Shown here one piece after another: positions 43,718 to 55,703 of a DNA stretch of 64,000 nt. The first letter of the stretch is position 1, and every line of letters begins with the position of its first letter. A model generated the notes under the pieces. That model made no database searches and was not told the DNA's origin. It was given only the letters and a program-made list of their open reading frames with translations. Position numbers and translations under genes: made by a program. The DNA comes from Gnetum montanum (lineage: Eukaryota > Streptophyta > Gnetopsida > Gnetales > Gnetaceae): positions 45,960 through 109,959 of the forward strand of contig MNCI01022748.1 in the NCBI GenBank assembly GCA_015680685.1, read 5' to 3'.

Positions 43718-44578
43718 TGATGAATCGTGGTTTGCCAAGCCCTGATATCGGATCCTTGATATCGGGTACGCAATATCATAGCCTGGATAACAATATCGAA
43801 TACACGATATCGTGATTCTTGTGTAGGCCTATAAATATAACATTCAAGTGCACAGGAAGGGAGTCAGTTGGTAAGTTTTAGGGTAGAGTCTTTTTGTTAG
43901 TTTTCATTTAGTTTCAGTTCTTTCCCCAATGCATGCCTGCAGTGTGATGTTTGTAATTGTACGTCACCTTTGGTCGAGTGTGACGTACTTGGACATGCAC
44001 ACAACTAACAATAAAGATCAAGATTGCTCCATCATTGCAGCATTCACTTATTCTTTAATTTTTTAATTGTTGATTATTTATTTTTTCCTTAGTTAATATT
44101 TCTTTTATCGTCATTTACTATTTCTGTTGTTAAATGTCGAATGAGTACGTCTTAATCACAAACATTTAAGTGTAACTACTTGGTAACCCAGTAGCGTACC
44201 TAGTAGTGCTTCGAGTAATCTATGCTTGGTAATCCTAGAAGTAGTACATGAAGTCCAAGAAGCATACAAATGATTAAGGACGGATACTCATTGCTGTTAG
44301 GCTAGTTTAGCTTTTGTTTCCTATTATTTATTAGCTTAAATCAAGAATAATTTTCATTGTCTTTAGAAGTAGTTAGTGTTAGGAATCACATCATACACCT
44401 CACACTAGAATAAACCATATGTGACAAAGAAATTACTAGTCTAGGTGGAAAGACAACGAACTGCGATTAACGTGTACTATCTAGGTGCCACAACTAGTCC
44501 ATCTGTAGAGTTCGATCGGATCATGTGTACACACTCATATTCGTATGGTTGAGCATAGGCATACCTTGCCACTCATCA
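43718..44578 (+). promoter_or_regulatory. Element D 5' LTR (861 bp)
   Basis: TGATGAATCGTGG start. U3 has repeated CGATATC/GATATCG words (43745-43825). TATA box CTATAAATATAAC at 43829-43841. AATAAA at 44010-44015. CTCATCA end at 44572-44578. Confidence 0.88.
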
Positions 44579-44579
44579 T

Positions 44580-44597
44580 TGGCACCATTGCCGAGGA
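44580..44597 (+). other. Element D primer-binding site (tRNA-Asp)
   Basis: TGGCACCATTGCCGAGGA; differs from the tRNA-Asp complement by G-to-A changes only, two of them at CpG. Confidence 0.85.
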
Positions 44598-44710
44598 CAA
44601 TGCTAGTTATCTAGATTAGTTATATCATCCAAGATCGTTGTAATGAAGAATTAATGATATATCTTTTACAAAGAAATTAGTTGCAAATGAGTCACACACA
44701 ATTCATAACA

Positions 44711-47013
44711 ATGTCTCTTTCACAAGACTATGATAACACAACAACTAGTGAAGAAATTCATTGGAGAACTAACGAAATATATGACAAAAAATAAGTTTGG
44801 AGTACTCCATATTATGCAGGAGTTTTATATGTTCATGAACACCCCAATGATACTCAGGGAATTTTGTCATCCAACCTATACACCTTTAGTGAGTATGGAA
44901 CATCCCATAGAACAAGGGGGCCCATAAGGCCTAGGACCTTCTCAATAGTTAACAAGAATTTATTTGGGGATGATTGGGAGACTTACCAAAGTCATGATGA
45001 GACTTTCAATTCTTTCTCTTCCTCTGCTCCTTCAACATCAAGTCATGACATAGATGACAATTTCTCTAGACATAAAAATCAAACCCATGGGCAACGTTAG
45101 GAACACCAACATGAACAAGAACAACATCGTTCCAACTCACCAACTCATAACCTACTTAGTGATGATCAACCCCTATTTGCCACTAAGAACCTAATGCATA
45201 TACAAGAGGTTGTTCAAATATCCCACAGGCATTGTAAGGAAAGCTATCTACCCAGGCTTGATTTAAACAACTTTCCCAAGTTTTTAGAAGGCTGTGATTT
45301 AGATTTGCAACAACATTTACAAGCCTTCTATGATGCCTGTGCATGGAAAAATATTGATAATGGGTGGAAAAAACTTAAGCTCTTCCCTATAACACTCTTT
45401 AGCCAAGCAAAAGTATGGTACAAGTCCTTAAAGCCAAAATCAATTTGCAGTTGGTCGACAATGGTAGAACTCTTCAATGAAAGATATCAAACCTATGCAA
45501 GAGTATCGGCCTTGAGGAGACAAATCCAAGAGTGGAAACAAGGGCAACATGAATCCTTTGACATGGCTTTAGAAAGATACTATTCATTGTTAAAAAATGC
45601 CTAGGCCATGGGCTCTCTGAGGAAAGGCTAATGTGTCACATCATGGATAGGCTCTGTAATGAAACAAGGAAGACCCTAGGGATGTATGCTTCAGGTCAAC
45701 TATATGAACTACGAACCCATCAATTCCAAGAGCTTATTAAGTGAGTAGCAAAAGAAGAAGGAGAAATAGCTAAATGGGAGAATGTTGAAAAATCTCAACA
45801 AGACAAAAATCTCAACATAACCCAGGTCCATGAAGAGGAGAAATTAACTCACCTCATGGAGGTAGAATCATCTTTGCCAATACTACAATCACTAGAGGAA
45901 ATTGAGGCAAAGATCAATAAGATGACGGAATGGGTACATGAAAGATGTGGAGAATATGCCAACATTATTAGAGGTGGAACCATGCTAAATTGAGAAATAG
46001 GAAAGAACACCACTCAACAATCGGAAACAAGGGTTGAAGAAAATAAGAATAGGAGCTCAATTGTAAATCATACGTATCAATGTGATGTTTGCCTGTACGA
46101 TCACCCCAAAGGCCAATGCCCAATCTTGTCACATCTACATGAGCATTGGGAAGGAATGCTACATCCAAATTTTGTACAAAAGTACCGTGTCCAACCGCAG
46201 TGGCAGAACCCCCAATTGTGGGGAAGGCCATCGCTAAACAAACCACACCCCTCGTATACCCCGACACCAAATGTTTATTATGTTCAACACCCTATTTCTC
46301 CAACTGGATCCTCTACTTTACCTCATCATTATCATACTCCAGAGTACTATCAATCCATATCCTCTCCAACAAGATCACCACCTCATGTACCTTACACTTC
46401 TCCTCACCCTCAATATTCTCATCCTTCACCTCCTTTTACATTGCTACTAGTTGTGCTAGAAAGTTTTGCACCACAGCATCAACCCATGAATGTTACTTGT
46501 GCTGCTACTATCAACAGTAGTGGAGGTCCTCCACAACGTCAAAAGTGTCCTTTCTTTAGGCATGACCATAGAAAGAGATGGCATGGTTCTAAACCCACTG
46601 CATCCACCAACTCAGCACAAGTCCAGCATTGTGATGCATCTTCTTCTTCAAACTCATCACCTCATGTTACCTTATCCAAGCCATCAATCAACACTCCAAC
46701 AACCATGCGGCCTAATGAATATAACCATGTAGAGAGACATATTGATCCTTGCATACCATCTTACAATCATGAGTGTCATAGTAGGTTAGCTTCTTATCAC
46801 ATGACTACATCTAATAATCTACCTCACTATGCCTACTTTCATCAAGTGTGTGAACCCCAATTTGGGTATATTCCTATCACCACATCAAAAGACACCCAAT
46901 GGTTTGGATATGGTCGGATCCCAATGTTTCCAACATGCATGGATCCAAATTTTCCATTTATTAGTTCTAGCCATACTCAAGGGTTTAGTCATGGGAGATA
47001 TCCTCCATTCTAA
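44711..47013 (+). pseudogene. Element D gag (nearly readable)
   Basis: ATGTCTCTTTCACAAGAC opens at 44711. It has a serine-rich N-terminal part, then SYLPRLDLNNFPKFLEGCD, WKKLKLFPITL, AKVWYKSLKPKS, ELFNERYQTYARVSALRRQI (45194-45604 open), and GHGLSEERLMCHIMDRLCNET after one frameshift near 45600. A coiled coil (LEEIEAKINKMTEWVHERC) and the knuckle CDVCLYDHPKGQCP (C-x2-C-x3-H-x4-C) near 46084-46125 lead into a 295-codon open frame from 46126 to 47013, rich in His, Pro, Ser and Tyr. Only a few lesions separate it from a full-length gag. No protease follows. Confidence 0.85.
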
Positions 47014-48148
47014 CAAGTAGAATTAGTAAATGTTTTTCCTTTTCTTTAATTTTACAATTTTTTGTTTTCTAGTTTTTCATTTTCAATTTTATGTTTTATC
47101 TTTTTGAGGGTAATCTCATCGGTGAATAAAATACTCATGTGCCTTGTTAGTTGAGGTGTTGTTCTATGCTATCAAGTCTCAGGTAACTAATTATTTGGAC
47201 AGCGAGCCCACAACGTCCACCCACCCATTCTATNAATAAAGGAACTCAATGCTATTTTGGGAAGTCCCACTAGAAAGACATGCACCCATTCTTGAAGGTT
47301 GATGACTTCTCTAGATCACTTTTGAAAAAAAACAATGTGCCAAAGCAGCCAAACAAGAAGAAAAAGAAAAAGAATGAAGAAAAAACACAAAGAAGAGATC
47401 AAGAAAAATGTGCAGCAAAGAAATTCCAAATCACTCCTCCCTTGGACAAAATGCCAAGTGATCATACACCTTGATGTCATGATGCTCTTATGGTTGTCCA
47501 TCATTGGATGAAACAATGTGATGTCACTAATCAAAGGCATGGACTTGGTCTTGACTTTGGAGCAAAAGACTAATGATACATTAATCACACCCCACACTCA
47601 GGATTCATTGTGCCCAAGGTCAATTACCTCACATCCCGATCCCTACAATCCCTTCTACGATTCGTTTCACCCCATTATCTAGGTATTTTTGGGACTTTTT
47701 TCTTGTGTGGCATAGAACTCATACCTCATCGCAGTGGTATTTACATGTGTATGTTTTGTTGCATTGGTGTGGATTGCATTTAACCATTTTAGTGCCTATG
47801 GACATTTTAAGGTGTGGTTACATAAGGGCATGGTAGATAGGAACCTTCTTTGGGGAGGACCCACTTGCGTAACTTTTGTAATTTGCACTCATTGCACATC
47901 ACCACATCATCTTATACCCTCCGAGTATTACATTGATAAAATTATCCTTTCCCTTATCATCATTTTAATTCAATGTTCCTATGTACCACTACATGTCCTT
48001 TTTCCTCCCTCTATTCATGAACTTTATTTTTAAATTCCACTTCATTACACTTTTGGTGCCTTTAGGTCTCTTTGACGTTACCTTAGATCTTTCGAATTAA
48101 CCTTAAATCCTTCATTTTTGGCCTTGGAAATTTGAAAATTTATCAATT
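47014..48148 (+). other. Element D conserved non-coding region
   Basis: Shares CGAGCCCACAACGTCCACCC (47206) and GGGGAGGACCCACTTGCGTAAC (47853) with B, C and E. The hairpin box seen in those three is not evident. It has a purine-rich lysine-coding stretch at 47340-47410, and one undetermined base at 47234. The plus-strand frame 47734-48033 overlaps conserved non-coding boxes and is probably chance. Confidence 0.6.
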
Positions 48149-50603
48149 ATGCCAAGTACCTTATCAATATTGGGAGATATGTACCAATTTTGGCACAACA
48201 AGGAAGAAGGCACCACCATTAATATTGGTGGGATTTTTGTTGATTTCTCTACCAAAGCCATTTCGGAAGTTTTGAACCTTCTAAACACAGGGCATAAGGT
48301 TGCTCACCTATCTACTCGCTCTAATGCTGATGCGTGAAATATATGGTTGAAAAGGACATATGACAAGTAGGATAAAGCATATTGAGAGCTCACACTTGAA
48401 GAGAGGATCTACTTTAAAATTGGCATGTATCACATTTTCCCAACAAAAGAACTAAATAGAATTTCCACTTATGTGGCTAGAGGAAGTGCCATCTTGATGG
48501 GCAAGGTTGATGCCAACCTACCCCATCCATATCTCACAAAAATTTTAAGGTGGTTTAAAGAACGTAAGACAAGGAAGTTTGCATTGCCTTTTCCCTGCCT
48601 AACCAGGAAGCTATGTTAACATGCTAAAATTCTAGGGTACACCAATGACATCCCCCAAAAGGGCTCAAAATGCCTCATTTGCTGAATTATTGAAGCCACT
48701 AGCCCCAAGGAAAAATACTATTGAGACACTAGAGTCTGAGTAAGAATAGACGGTGGGGCTAACTACACCTCAAACTACAAGACCCAACCAACTTCCAGAC
48801 ACAAGGCCCATTCAACAATAGGAAGCAGGGCCTAGCACACAATCCACAGGCTAGCAAGACCAACTACCACCACCGTCGTAGGACTATTGACTGTCGATGA
48901 GCCATGTCCAGGCCATTGCTAAAACAGTTAGGTGAGGGAGCTATGATGAAACAAACCTCTTCAAGATTATTGATTATGTCGTACAACCCATAATCTCGAT
49001 TGATCATGCATGGGGTAAAGTTTCCATCCAAACAGAAGGAGGGAAATCACACTAGTCACAACAAATCTTTGGAAATTCTGCATCTTTTCAAGGGCAATTA
49101 GAAACTGGTGAAGGTCCCACAGTAGTGGTTATGCAACACTAAGATGCATTGGGAGTAGCATAAGTGGTCATAGACCACATCAAAGAATCCTTTAATGTCC
49201 CTATTATGCCACTAGCAGATTTTATAGGAGCACGCAATGCTCAAACCTTAGTCGGTTCTTTAATGACTCCTATAGATCATGAGGATGTTTTAGATCGGTT
49301 GCTACAAATAAGACAAGTGATGATGTCCTTGTTTAACATCCCTCAATATGTCACAGCAACACATTTAGACCTCATCTCTACAAAAGCAAAGCTGGTCATG
49401 GTAGAGGTTAGGGCTGAATATGCAGAGGAAGAGTTGAAAAAACTCCAAGAGAGGTTCGTCGCCCTATAAGCTGCATAGAGGGATTCGTCCCAATTCATCC
49501 CTATAGACCAGCTAAAATCATTTTAAATGGAGTAGCTAAATAAATTACTATAAGAGAATAAAAGAGTGGCAAGGAAAAAAGAGAAGGCTGATTGGGATGC
49601 TTCAAAGGCACAAGCTCAAACGTATGCATAGGCCAAAGCACTCAAAGCCTTATAAGAAGACAATAAACAACTTGCTGTCGAAAACCTCTAGTTGACCAAA
49701 ATAGAAAAATAGAAGAATGTTCTCAAGGATAATTTTTAGCAAATGTAAGAATAATTAATAGGGGTCGACCAAGACATGAATCGCTTGGCCAGAGAGAACA
49801 TAACCCTCTCAATGGAGGAGGTACGCACGATCTGTCAGAAGATGGCAATTGAAATAAGCACGTGGAAGAATGAGGACAAGTGACATAAGAAACTCAAGGA
49901 ACAGTTTAGAGATCAGGTGGGAATGTACAAGAAAATTATTGAGAAAGAAATCCATATGGCCAAAGCCCACATCAACACTCTCAATGCCCAGAACACTGAT
50001 TGGAGGGTCATATTGGATACTTATGCATTTGTCCACCAAGCAAAACTAAAAAGCTAGTACATGTAGATATAAGATCTCACAGAGTACATGGAGTTGGCAA
50101 ACATGTGGTATGCTAACTTGGCCATGTTGACAATAGGATGCTCAAGGATAGAATTAGAGAAATAGGTAGCAACCACCTATGCTAAATATGAAACAGAATT
50201 TTTTGAACACAAGAAGATGCTATAGAAATTAGAAGTAGTAAATTTTGAATTAGAGGTGGTTAAGACCAGCTACCAAGGATAAAAAGATGTCACGAAAAAT
50301 TTGGCTCGATGGCTCACAGACTTCTAGGAATGCAAAGACAAAGCTAGAGCCTATGAAAAGGAACAACAGTTGTTTGTGGCTTGGTATGTTAAGGGCAATC
50401 AAATGTTTCTGCAACTACCATGCCCATGGGAGGTGTTGACTCCATCAAATATTAGAACATTAGCATGGATGACATACTACCCCAAAATTGAAGAGGAAAA
50501 ACTTCAGGCACTCCTTCAGAGACATCCATTCCCAAAGCCTGGAGCACAAGATAAGGGGAAGAGACATGTGGAGGAGCCACCACCACCACCAAGAACCACA
50601 TGA
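48149..50603 (+). pseudogene. Element D extra ORF (coiled-coil protein)
   Basis: ATG at 48149. The N-terminal part reads TTINIGGIFVDFSTKAISEVLNL, then ELTLEERIYFKIGMYHIFPT and KFALPFPCLTRKLC (48149-48619, one main break), recalling plant transposon-type domains with a xVxFS..xI..xL pattern. The middle is a long charged coiled coil (49330-50330; AKAEYAEEELKKLQER-like, SMEEVRTICQKMAIEI, EQFRDQVGMYKKIIEKEI). The C-terminal part has EYMELANMWYANLAML, NLARWLTDF, LFVAWYVKGNQMFLQLPCPW, AWMTYYPKIEEEKLQALL and a proline tail HVEEPPPPPRTT. It is collinear with 28200-31000 in C. Stops are few. Function unknown. Confidence 0.75.
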
Positions 50604-50790
50604 GTTCCAACAAATTTTGTCTTTTGTAATTGTGTGTCTGTGTCCCAATTTTGTTTTGTTCAATCCCACACTATAGCATGAGTAATTCCTAGTTGGTCAA
50701 TAATCCCATATCTATCCACTATGTAATCAATTGGACTCGTTCTCATTTTTTTTTGACTCAAGGATGAGTTGTTATTCAGTCATGGGGGTA
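50604..50790 (+). other. Element D 3' untranslated end
   Basis: Contains GTCAATAATCCCATATCTAT (50697), then CTCAAGGATGAGTTGTTATT and CATGGGGGTA next to the LTR, as in E. The G run is the polypurine-tract candidate. Confidence 0.6.
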
Positions 50791-51637
50791 TGATGAATTT
50801 TGGTTTGCCAGGCCCCAATATCAGGTACACGATATTGCATCCTGGATAACGATATTGAATACACAATATCATGATTCTTGTGTAGGCCTATAAATGCAAC
50901 ATTCGAGTGCACAAGAAGGGAGTTAGTTGGTAAGTTTTAGAGTAGAGTTTTTTTGTTAGTTTTCATTTAGTTTTAGTTCTTTCCCTAGTGCATGCTCACA
51001 GTGGAATGTTTGTAATTGTACGGCACCTTTGTTCGAGTGTGACATACTTGGACATGCACACAACTGGCAATAAAGATCGAGATTACTCCATCATTGCAGC
51101 ATTCACTTAGTCTTTAATTTTTTAATTATTGATTATTTATTATTTTCTTAGTTAATATTTCTTTATTTTCATTTACTATTTCTATTGTTAAATGTCAAAT
51201 GAGTACGTCTTAATCACAAATGTTTAAGTGTAACTACTTGGTAACCCAGTAGCGTACCTAGTAGTGCTCCGAGTAATCTACGCTTGGTAATCCCAAAAGT
51301 AGTACACGAAGTCCAAGATGCATATGGATGATTAAGGACAGATACTCATTACCCTTAGGCTAGTTTAGCTTTTGTTTCCTATTATTTATTAGCTTAAATC
51401 AAGAACATTTTTCATTTTCTTCAAGAGTAGTTAGTGTTAGGAATCACATAGTACACCTCCTACTAGACTAAACCATACGTGACAAAGCAATTGCTAGTCC
51501 AAGTGGAAAGACAACAAACTGCGATCAATGTGTAACTACATAAGTGCCACAACTAGTCTATTTGTGGAGTTTGACTAGATCATGCGTACACGCTCATATT
51601 CATATGGTTGAGCATAGGGGTACTTCATCGCTCATTA
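50791..51637 (+). terminator. Element D 3' LTR (847 bp)
   Basis: Starts TGATGAATTTTGG, ends CTCATTA (final C to T) at 51637. TATA box near 50889 and AATAAA near 51071. Lacks about 14-20 bp of the U3 word array present in the 5' LTR, otherwise collinear. Confidence 0.88.
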
Positions 51638-51642
51638 GTATA
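51638..51642. repeat. Target-site duplication of element D, right copy
   Basis: GTATA, identical to the left copy at 43713-43717. Confidence 0.85.
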
Positions 51643-52114
51643 TATAATGAACCTTTAAAAACTTGGACCATAAAACATTTTTTCTATAACTAATTTTACA
51701 TTACATGAATTTAAATCTTATCAAAAATAAATTTACATATTGCAAAGCTATTGATCTAATACATTGATTTGAAGTTTACTTTTATTTAATTCATCTTGAG
51801 TTTAATTTAGTTTCCATTCATTTTTTCTAGTCTCAATTAATATATAAATGTTTCAAGTAAAAAAACATCAAGGTTAGTAGTAGTGTAGCACAACCTCTAA
51901 CTACAATATAAGGTAGATGTTCGAGTACCAAGATTTACATATAGAGTTATAAAAAAAAACATTGTTTATGTAAATTAATTTAAATATCTAGAAAGTATAA
52001 TTTGATAAAGATTAAATTTTATAAAAAATTGGAATGGTTTCTGACTAATTTTCTTCTTCCCTTCAGTTCTCTATGGCAGGATAACTACAACATGTATGTT
52101 GTGAATAAGGCAAT
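51643..52114. other. AT-rich spacer between elements D and E
   Basis: Mostly AT-rich. A short segment near 51875-51925 has a GATGTTCGAGTACC box B-like word but no convincing box A, so no SINE is called. Confidence 0.35.
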
Positions 52115-52952
52115 AGATGAGTCTTGATTTTGGCAACTGCATTAACACAATAACATGGACACATGGTGTGCTTCATCAATGCAAGTACAATACATGCCTA
52201 TATAAATGCACACACTTACCACATTTATGTTACCATTCACTTGATAGCTTAGCCAAACTTTTGCAATTTCTTTCCATGATAATTAATATATGTTACCAAA
52301 TGCCTATAGTGTGAACTACATAGATTGTACTAAGTATTATTTAAGTGATCATGTACCTGAACACATTTTTATGGCCATAATAAGATCAAGATTCACTTAT
52401 TTTCATTGTAGCACTTCTCATTAATTTAATATTTTCTTTGATTGCAATTTAACTTTCACATGTACTTGGTTAATTATTTACATTCAAAAAAGTTAATTAC
52501 ATTGTATAAATATGACTAGCTCCAAGCATAAATATGTTAACATTTAATAATCCTATTAGTGTACCATTTAGTATGCCCAACTATGGGTACTTGGGAACTC
52601 AGCAACATTAAGACATGTTCAAGATGTCTATAGCGAGTTGGGAACAAATACTTCATGCATAGGCTAGACTAGATTTATTTCAAGCATTTAGGCTAAATAA
52701 CTTAGGATTTTAATAATTTATCAATATTTTTGCTATGACCATGTTAACATCATAATCATATTCCTTGATCATATTTAACTATCCAAACTAATCCCACACA
52801 AGTATGATTTAGAAGATAACAACTAACAATCTATCATTCTATCATGTAAGTATCTAAATAGCTAGTAGTTCTAGTCTAGGAATTTGATCAAATTACGCAT
52901 GAATGCTTGTGAATAGTATGGTTAAGTGTAGGGTCTACTCTACCATTCATCA
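52115..52952 (+). promoter_or_regulatory. Element E 5' LTR (838 bp)
   Basis: AGATGAGTC start (T to A), C-like first 100 bp (GCATTAACA..CATCAATGC), TATATAAATGCACAC at 52199, a B-like middle (AAGTGATCATGTACCTGAACAC), and TTCATCA end at 52946-52952. It is far from E's 3' LTR in the U3 and central parts. Confidence 0.75.
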
Positions 52953-52953
52953 T

Positions 52954-52971
52954 TAGTGTCATTGTCAGGGG
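52954..52971 (+). other. Element E primer-binding site (degenerate)
   Basis: TAGTGTCATTGTCAGGGG aligns with TGGCGCCGTTGCCGGGG through C-to-T and G-to-A changes at the CpG and neighbouring positions. Confidence 0.6.
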
Positions 52972-52984
52972 CTTGTGAATAGCA

Positions 52985-54650
52985 GGAAAATGATAATTAC
53001 AGAGATCACCATGAATGAAGGGGTAACAGAGGACATCATAGACATCATCGAAATAATGATGATGATGAGCCTTTGCTTGCCACTCGAAGCATGTTGAACA
53101 TTGCAAAGGCAGTAAAAATTCCAATTAGGCATGTGAAAGATAATTGAATCAAGAAACTTGACATGAACAATATCCCTAGATTTGAGGGAGGGATATAACT
53201 CTGATAGGCATGTGAAAGATAGTTGAATCAAGTGACTTGACATGAATAATATCCCTAGATTTAAGAGGGGATATAACTTTGATCTGCAAACACATGTTCA
53301 AGCCTTTCATGATGCTTGTGCCTTATAGAATATTGAAAATGATTAGTAGAAATTAAAGCTATTTCCTAGGATACTCATCAAGGAAGCAAAAATATGGTAT
53401 CAGTCCTTGGAGCCGAAATCCATCTACAAGTGGAGTACAATGTTAGAGCTGTCCAATGATAAATATCAAACATACTTCTGAGTGTCTAATCTGAGAAAGA
53501 AAATCCAAGGATGGAAGCAAGGAACACATGAACCCTTGGATGTTGCCATGGGTAGATACTATTCTCTCATACATCGATGCCCTGGCCATGGTTATTCTCA
53601 ATAGGAACAACTTTGCCACATCATAGATGGATTTCAATCAAAATTGAGAAGAACCCTTGGGGTCTATGCCTAAGGAAGATTATCAGAAATTAGAGCCCAT
53701 CAAATCCAAAGGTTGATAGAGTAGGTAGTAAAAGAAGAAGAAGAGCTAAGAAAATGGAAAATTGTTGAGGAATATAATAGGGATCCTTCCATTAGAAAAA
53801 GGAAGGTCCAATTTTGTGACAGTGAGGAGTCACCACTTGATGAGCTAGTTCAATGCAAAATCTTGCCAGTCCAACAATATATTTTTGATATATTAACCAA
53901 GGTTATAAATTATGGGACTCTTTGGATGAAAAATTCAAAATTGCTCTAAAAATCTTAAAAGACTCAAGAGAGCAGAGTAGTGATCATGACTGTAGGAGGC
54001 AGAGAGAAGCTAAATGTGCCTACTAAAGGGGTAAAGGCAAAGCTGCTACAGTAGAAGAAGTTGTGGAGATAGAATTAGATGATGATTATGGGTGTGACAT
54101 CTACCAATATGAATATCCTAAAAGATGTTTCCTCATTGTGTCACACTTGGAGGAGTCTGGGATGTATGCATTGAATCCTAGACTGGCAAGAAGGCAAGCA
54201 CCCAAAAAATTGCCTTATCCTCATGGCAATCCTAGGCAGTTCCACTAACAACAAATCTACTATCCAAGTAGAGGTCCATTACAACCATATGAGTAGTACA
54301 AGTAGTGGCAGCACTCACAGTCATGGGGGATGCCACCACCAAGGTAGTAGTACCCTTACAAGCAACCAGATCCATATGGGTACTATGTTCAGCGACCCAT
54401 TTCTCCACGTGACTCTTCCAGCCACACCACATTCTAACATCACTACTACCCTCCTAAGTATTATCAAACTCATTCTCCATCTACTAGGAGGGAGTCCCCA
54501 CATCCATATCACCCTCCTCATCCTTCTGCATATGTTCCTCCATCCTCAACCCAGTTACCGCCTACTCCATCAATACAAAGAGAATTTCCACCTCAGCTGC
54601 AACAACGCAACGTAACAAGGGCTATTAATTTACAACCGGCTCCTTAGCCA
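52985..54650 (+). pseudogene. Element E gag, N-terminally deleted
   Basis: It begins directly with the His/Asp-rich stretch (GHHRHHRNNDDDEPLLATR) that lies far inside gag in B and D, so several hundred bases of leader and N-terminus are missing. The core follows: FHDACAL, KLKLFPRIL, AKIWYQSLEPKSIYKWSTM, NDKYQTY, IQGWKQGTHEPLD and RCPGHGYS. The knuckle is degraded (CDIYQYEYPKRC). The Ser/His/Gln-rich tail runs to about 54650. A 79-bp tandem duplication at 53126 shifts the frame. Confidence 0.8.
53126..53283 (+). repeat. 79-bp tandem duplication inside gag
   Basis: Copies at 53126-53204 and 53205-53283, starting TAGGCATGTGAAAGATA, differ at a handful of bases. The period is not a multiple of three. 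Element C has a single copy. Confidence 0.9.
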
Positions 54651-54656
54651 AGTGGT

Positions 54657-55196
54657 TTGGAAACTAGATCAAGAAAAAGACATTTATTTTTAACCAACAA
54701 CCCAACTAAACCCTCACATACACCTATAGCTAGTAACCCTACTTCTCCATCTTCCTTTGCATCTAATCCATTTAAGTCCCCTTCAAACCAAACACCTCCT
54801 AAAGTGCATACCATCATGTCAACTCATGTTGTAACTAATTGGATTAAGCCTATCCACCTTCCTAAAAAACTATGTGATATTAGAAGTTCCCTTATTTACC
54901 TTCAAATCATTGGGAATAAGCCTTGTAAGGCTCTTCTGGATTCAGGTTCTGGTGTTAATCTAATTTTTCATGAGATGTATAAAGCTTGGAACTTACCTCC
55001 ACTTAAGAAGAGCAACATTCATCTCGAGTTGGCTAATCAGTGCATCATTATTTCCTTGGGACTGGTAAAGGACATTATGACCACCATTTTTGGATGGTCC
55101 TACCCTGCTGATTTCCTTGTGATCCAAGTGGACAATTGTAAGGGGAACTTTCCAATCATCATGGGAAGGGCTTGGTTGAGCATTGTTGATGCATGA
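54657..55196 (+). pseudogene. Element E protease, open with intact active site
   Basis: A 179-codon open frame: basic and Ser/Pro/Thr-rich start, then NKPCKALLDSGSGVNLI (catalytic Asp codon 54939-54941), KAWNLPPLKKSNIHLEL, DIMTTIFGWSYPADFLVI and NFPIIMGRAWLSIVDA. The same region in C has Asn for the catalytic Asp. Best-preserved pol segment in the window, but the surrounding frame is closed by stops. Confidence 0.85.
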
Positions 55197-55703
55197 TTAG
55201 GGATGTGAGATCTTTCCCTTGAAATATCTATAGAAAATGCATTTGGAAAGATCAAGAGGAAGAAAGTTCCATGCATTGCATACAATGATACAGGGTGCAA
55301 TTGTGTGTAGAAACTATGGGTCATTAACAATGTATCTATCAAAGCATGCAGTCAATGTGCTAATATATCTGAAATTCAAAGGTGCATGTATGCAATAGCC
55401 ACAAAGTAAGAGGGCATCCAATGGCTAATAACTAACCCTAAGAGAAACTCAACACTTTACATGGAACCTATTGGGAGCCTAACATGTGCCTACGTGGAAG
55501 GCATGGATGAACTGGAGCAATTTTATCACCAACTCTCTAATGATGGAAATGATGATACCTATTGGGGAGAGTTGGAAATCCCTAAAAATTTTAATCAAGA
55601 GCCCTTAGAGTTGAAAACTCTACCTACTGGCATGGAGTGTGCATTTTTGAAAAATGGCAAGCCGATAATCATTAATGTTAATCTTGCTCCTAAACAGAAA
55701 TAG
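55197..55703 (+). pseudogene. Element E protease-RT linker
   Basis: Open from 55461 to 55703: GSLTCAYVEGMDELEQFYHQ, DDTYWGELEIPKNF, PLELKTLPTGMECAFLKNGK. Corresponds to 22873-23330 in C. Confidence 0.75.

Larger units (their letters stand above)
43718..51637 (+). mobile_element. Element D: Athila-like element with gag and extra ORF but no pol
   Basis: 7,920 bp: 5' LTR, tRNA-Asp primer site, long gag, conserved non-coding region, coiled-coil ORF, 3' LTR, and a perfect 5-bp target duplication GTATA on both sides. Protease, reverse transcriptase, RNase H and integrase are absent between 47013 and 48149. The copy inserted in this pol-less form, because both ends and the duplication are intact. 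It must have been mobilised by enzymes from another element. Confidence 0.88.

Noticed and set aside
46146-46732. Plus-strand frames of 80-124 codons and the minus frame 45968-46270
   Set aside because: Shadows of the gag tail of element D (46126-47013).
47734-48033. 99-codon plus frame in element D
   Set aside because: Overlaps the conserved non-coding boxes, and the frame is not kept in B, C or E.
54223-54615. 130-codon plus frame and two minus frames in 54.2-54.6 kb
   Set aside because: Out-of-frame readings of the His/Ser/Pro-rich gag tail of E.
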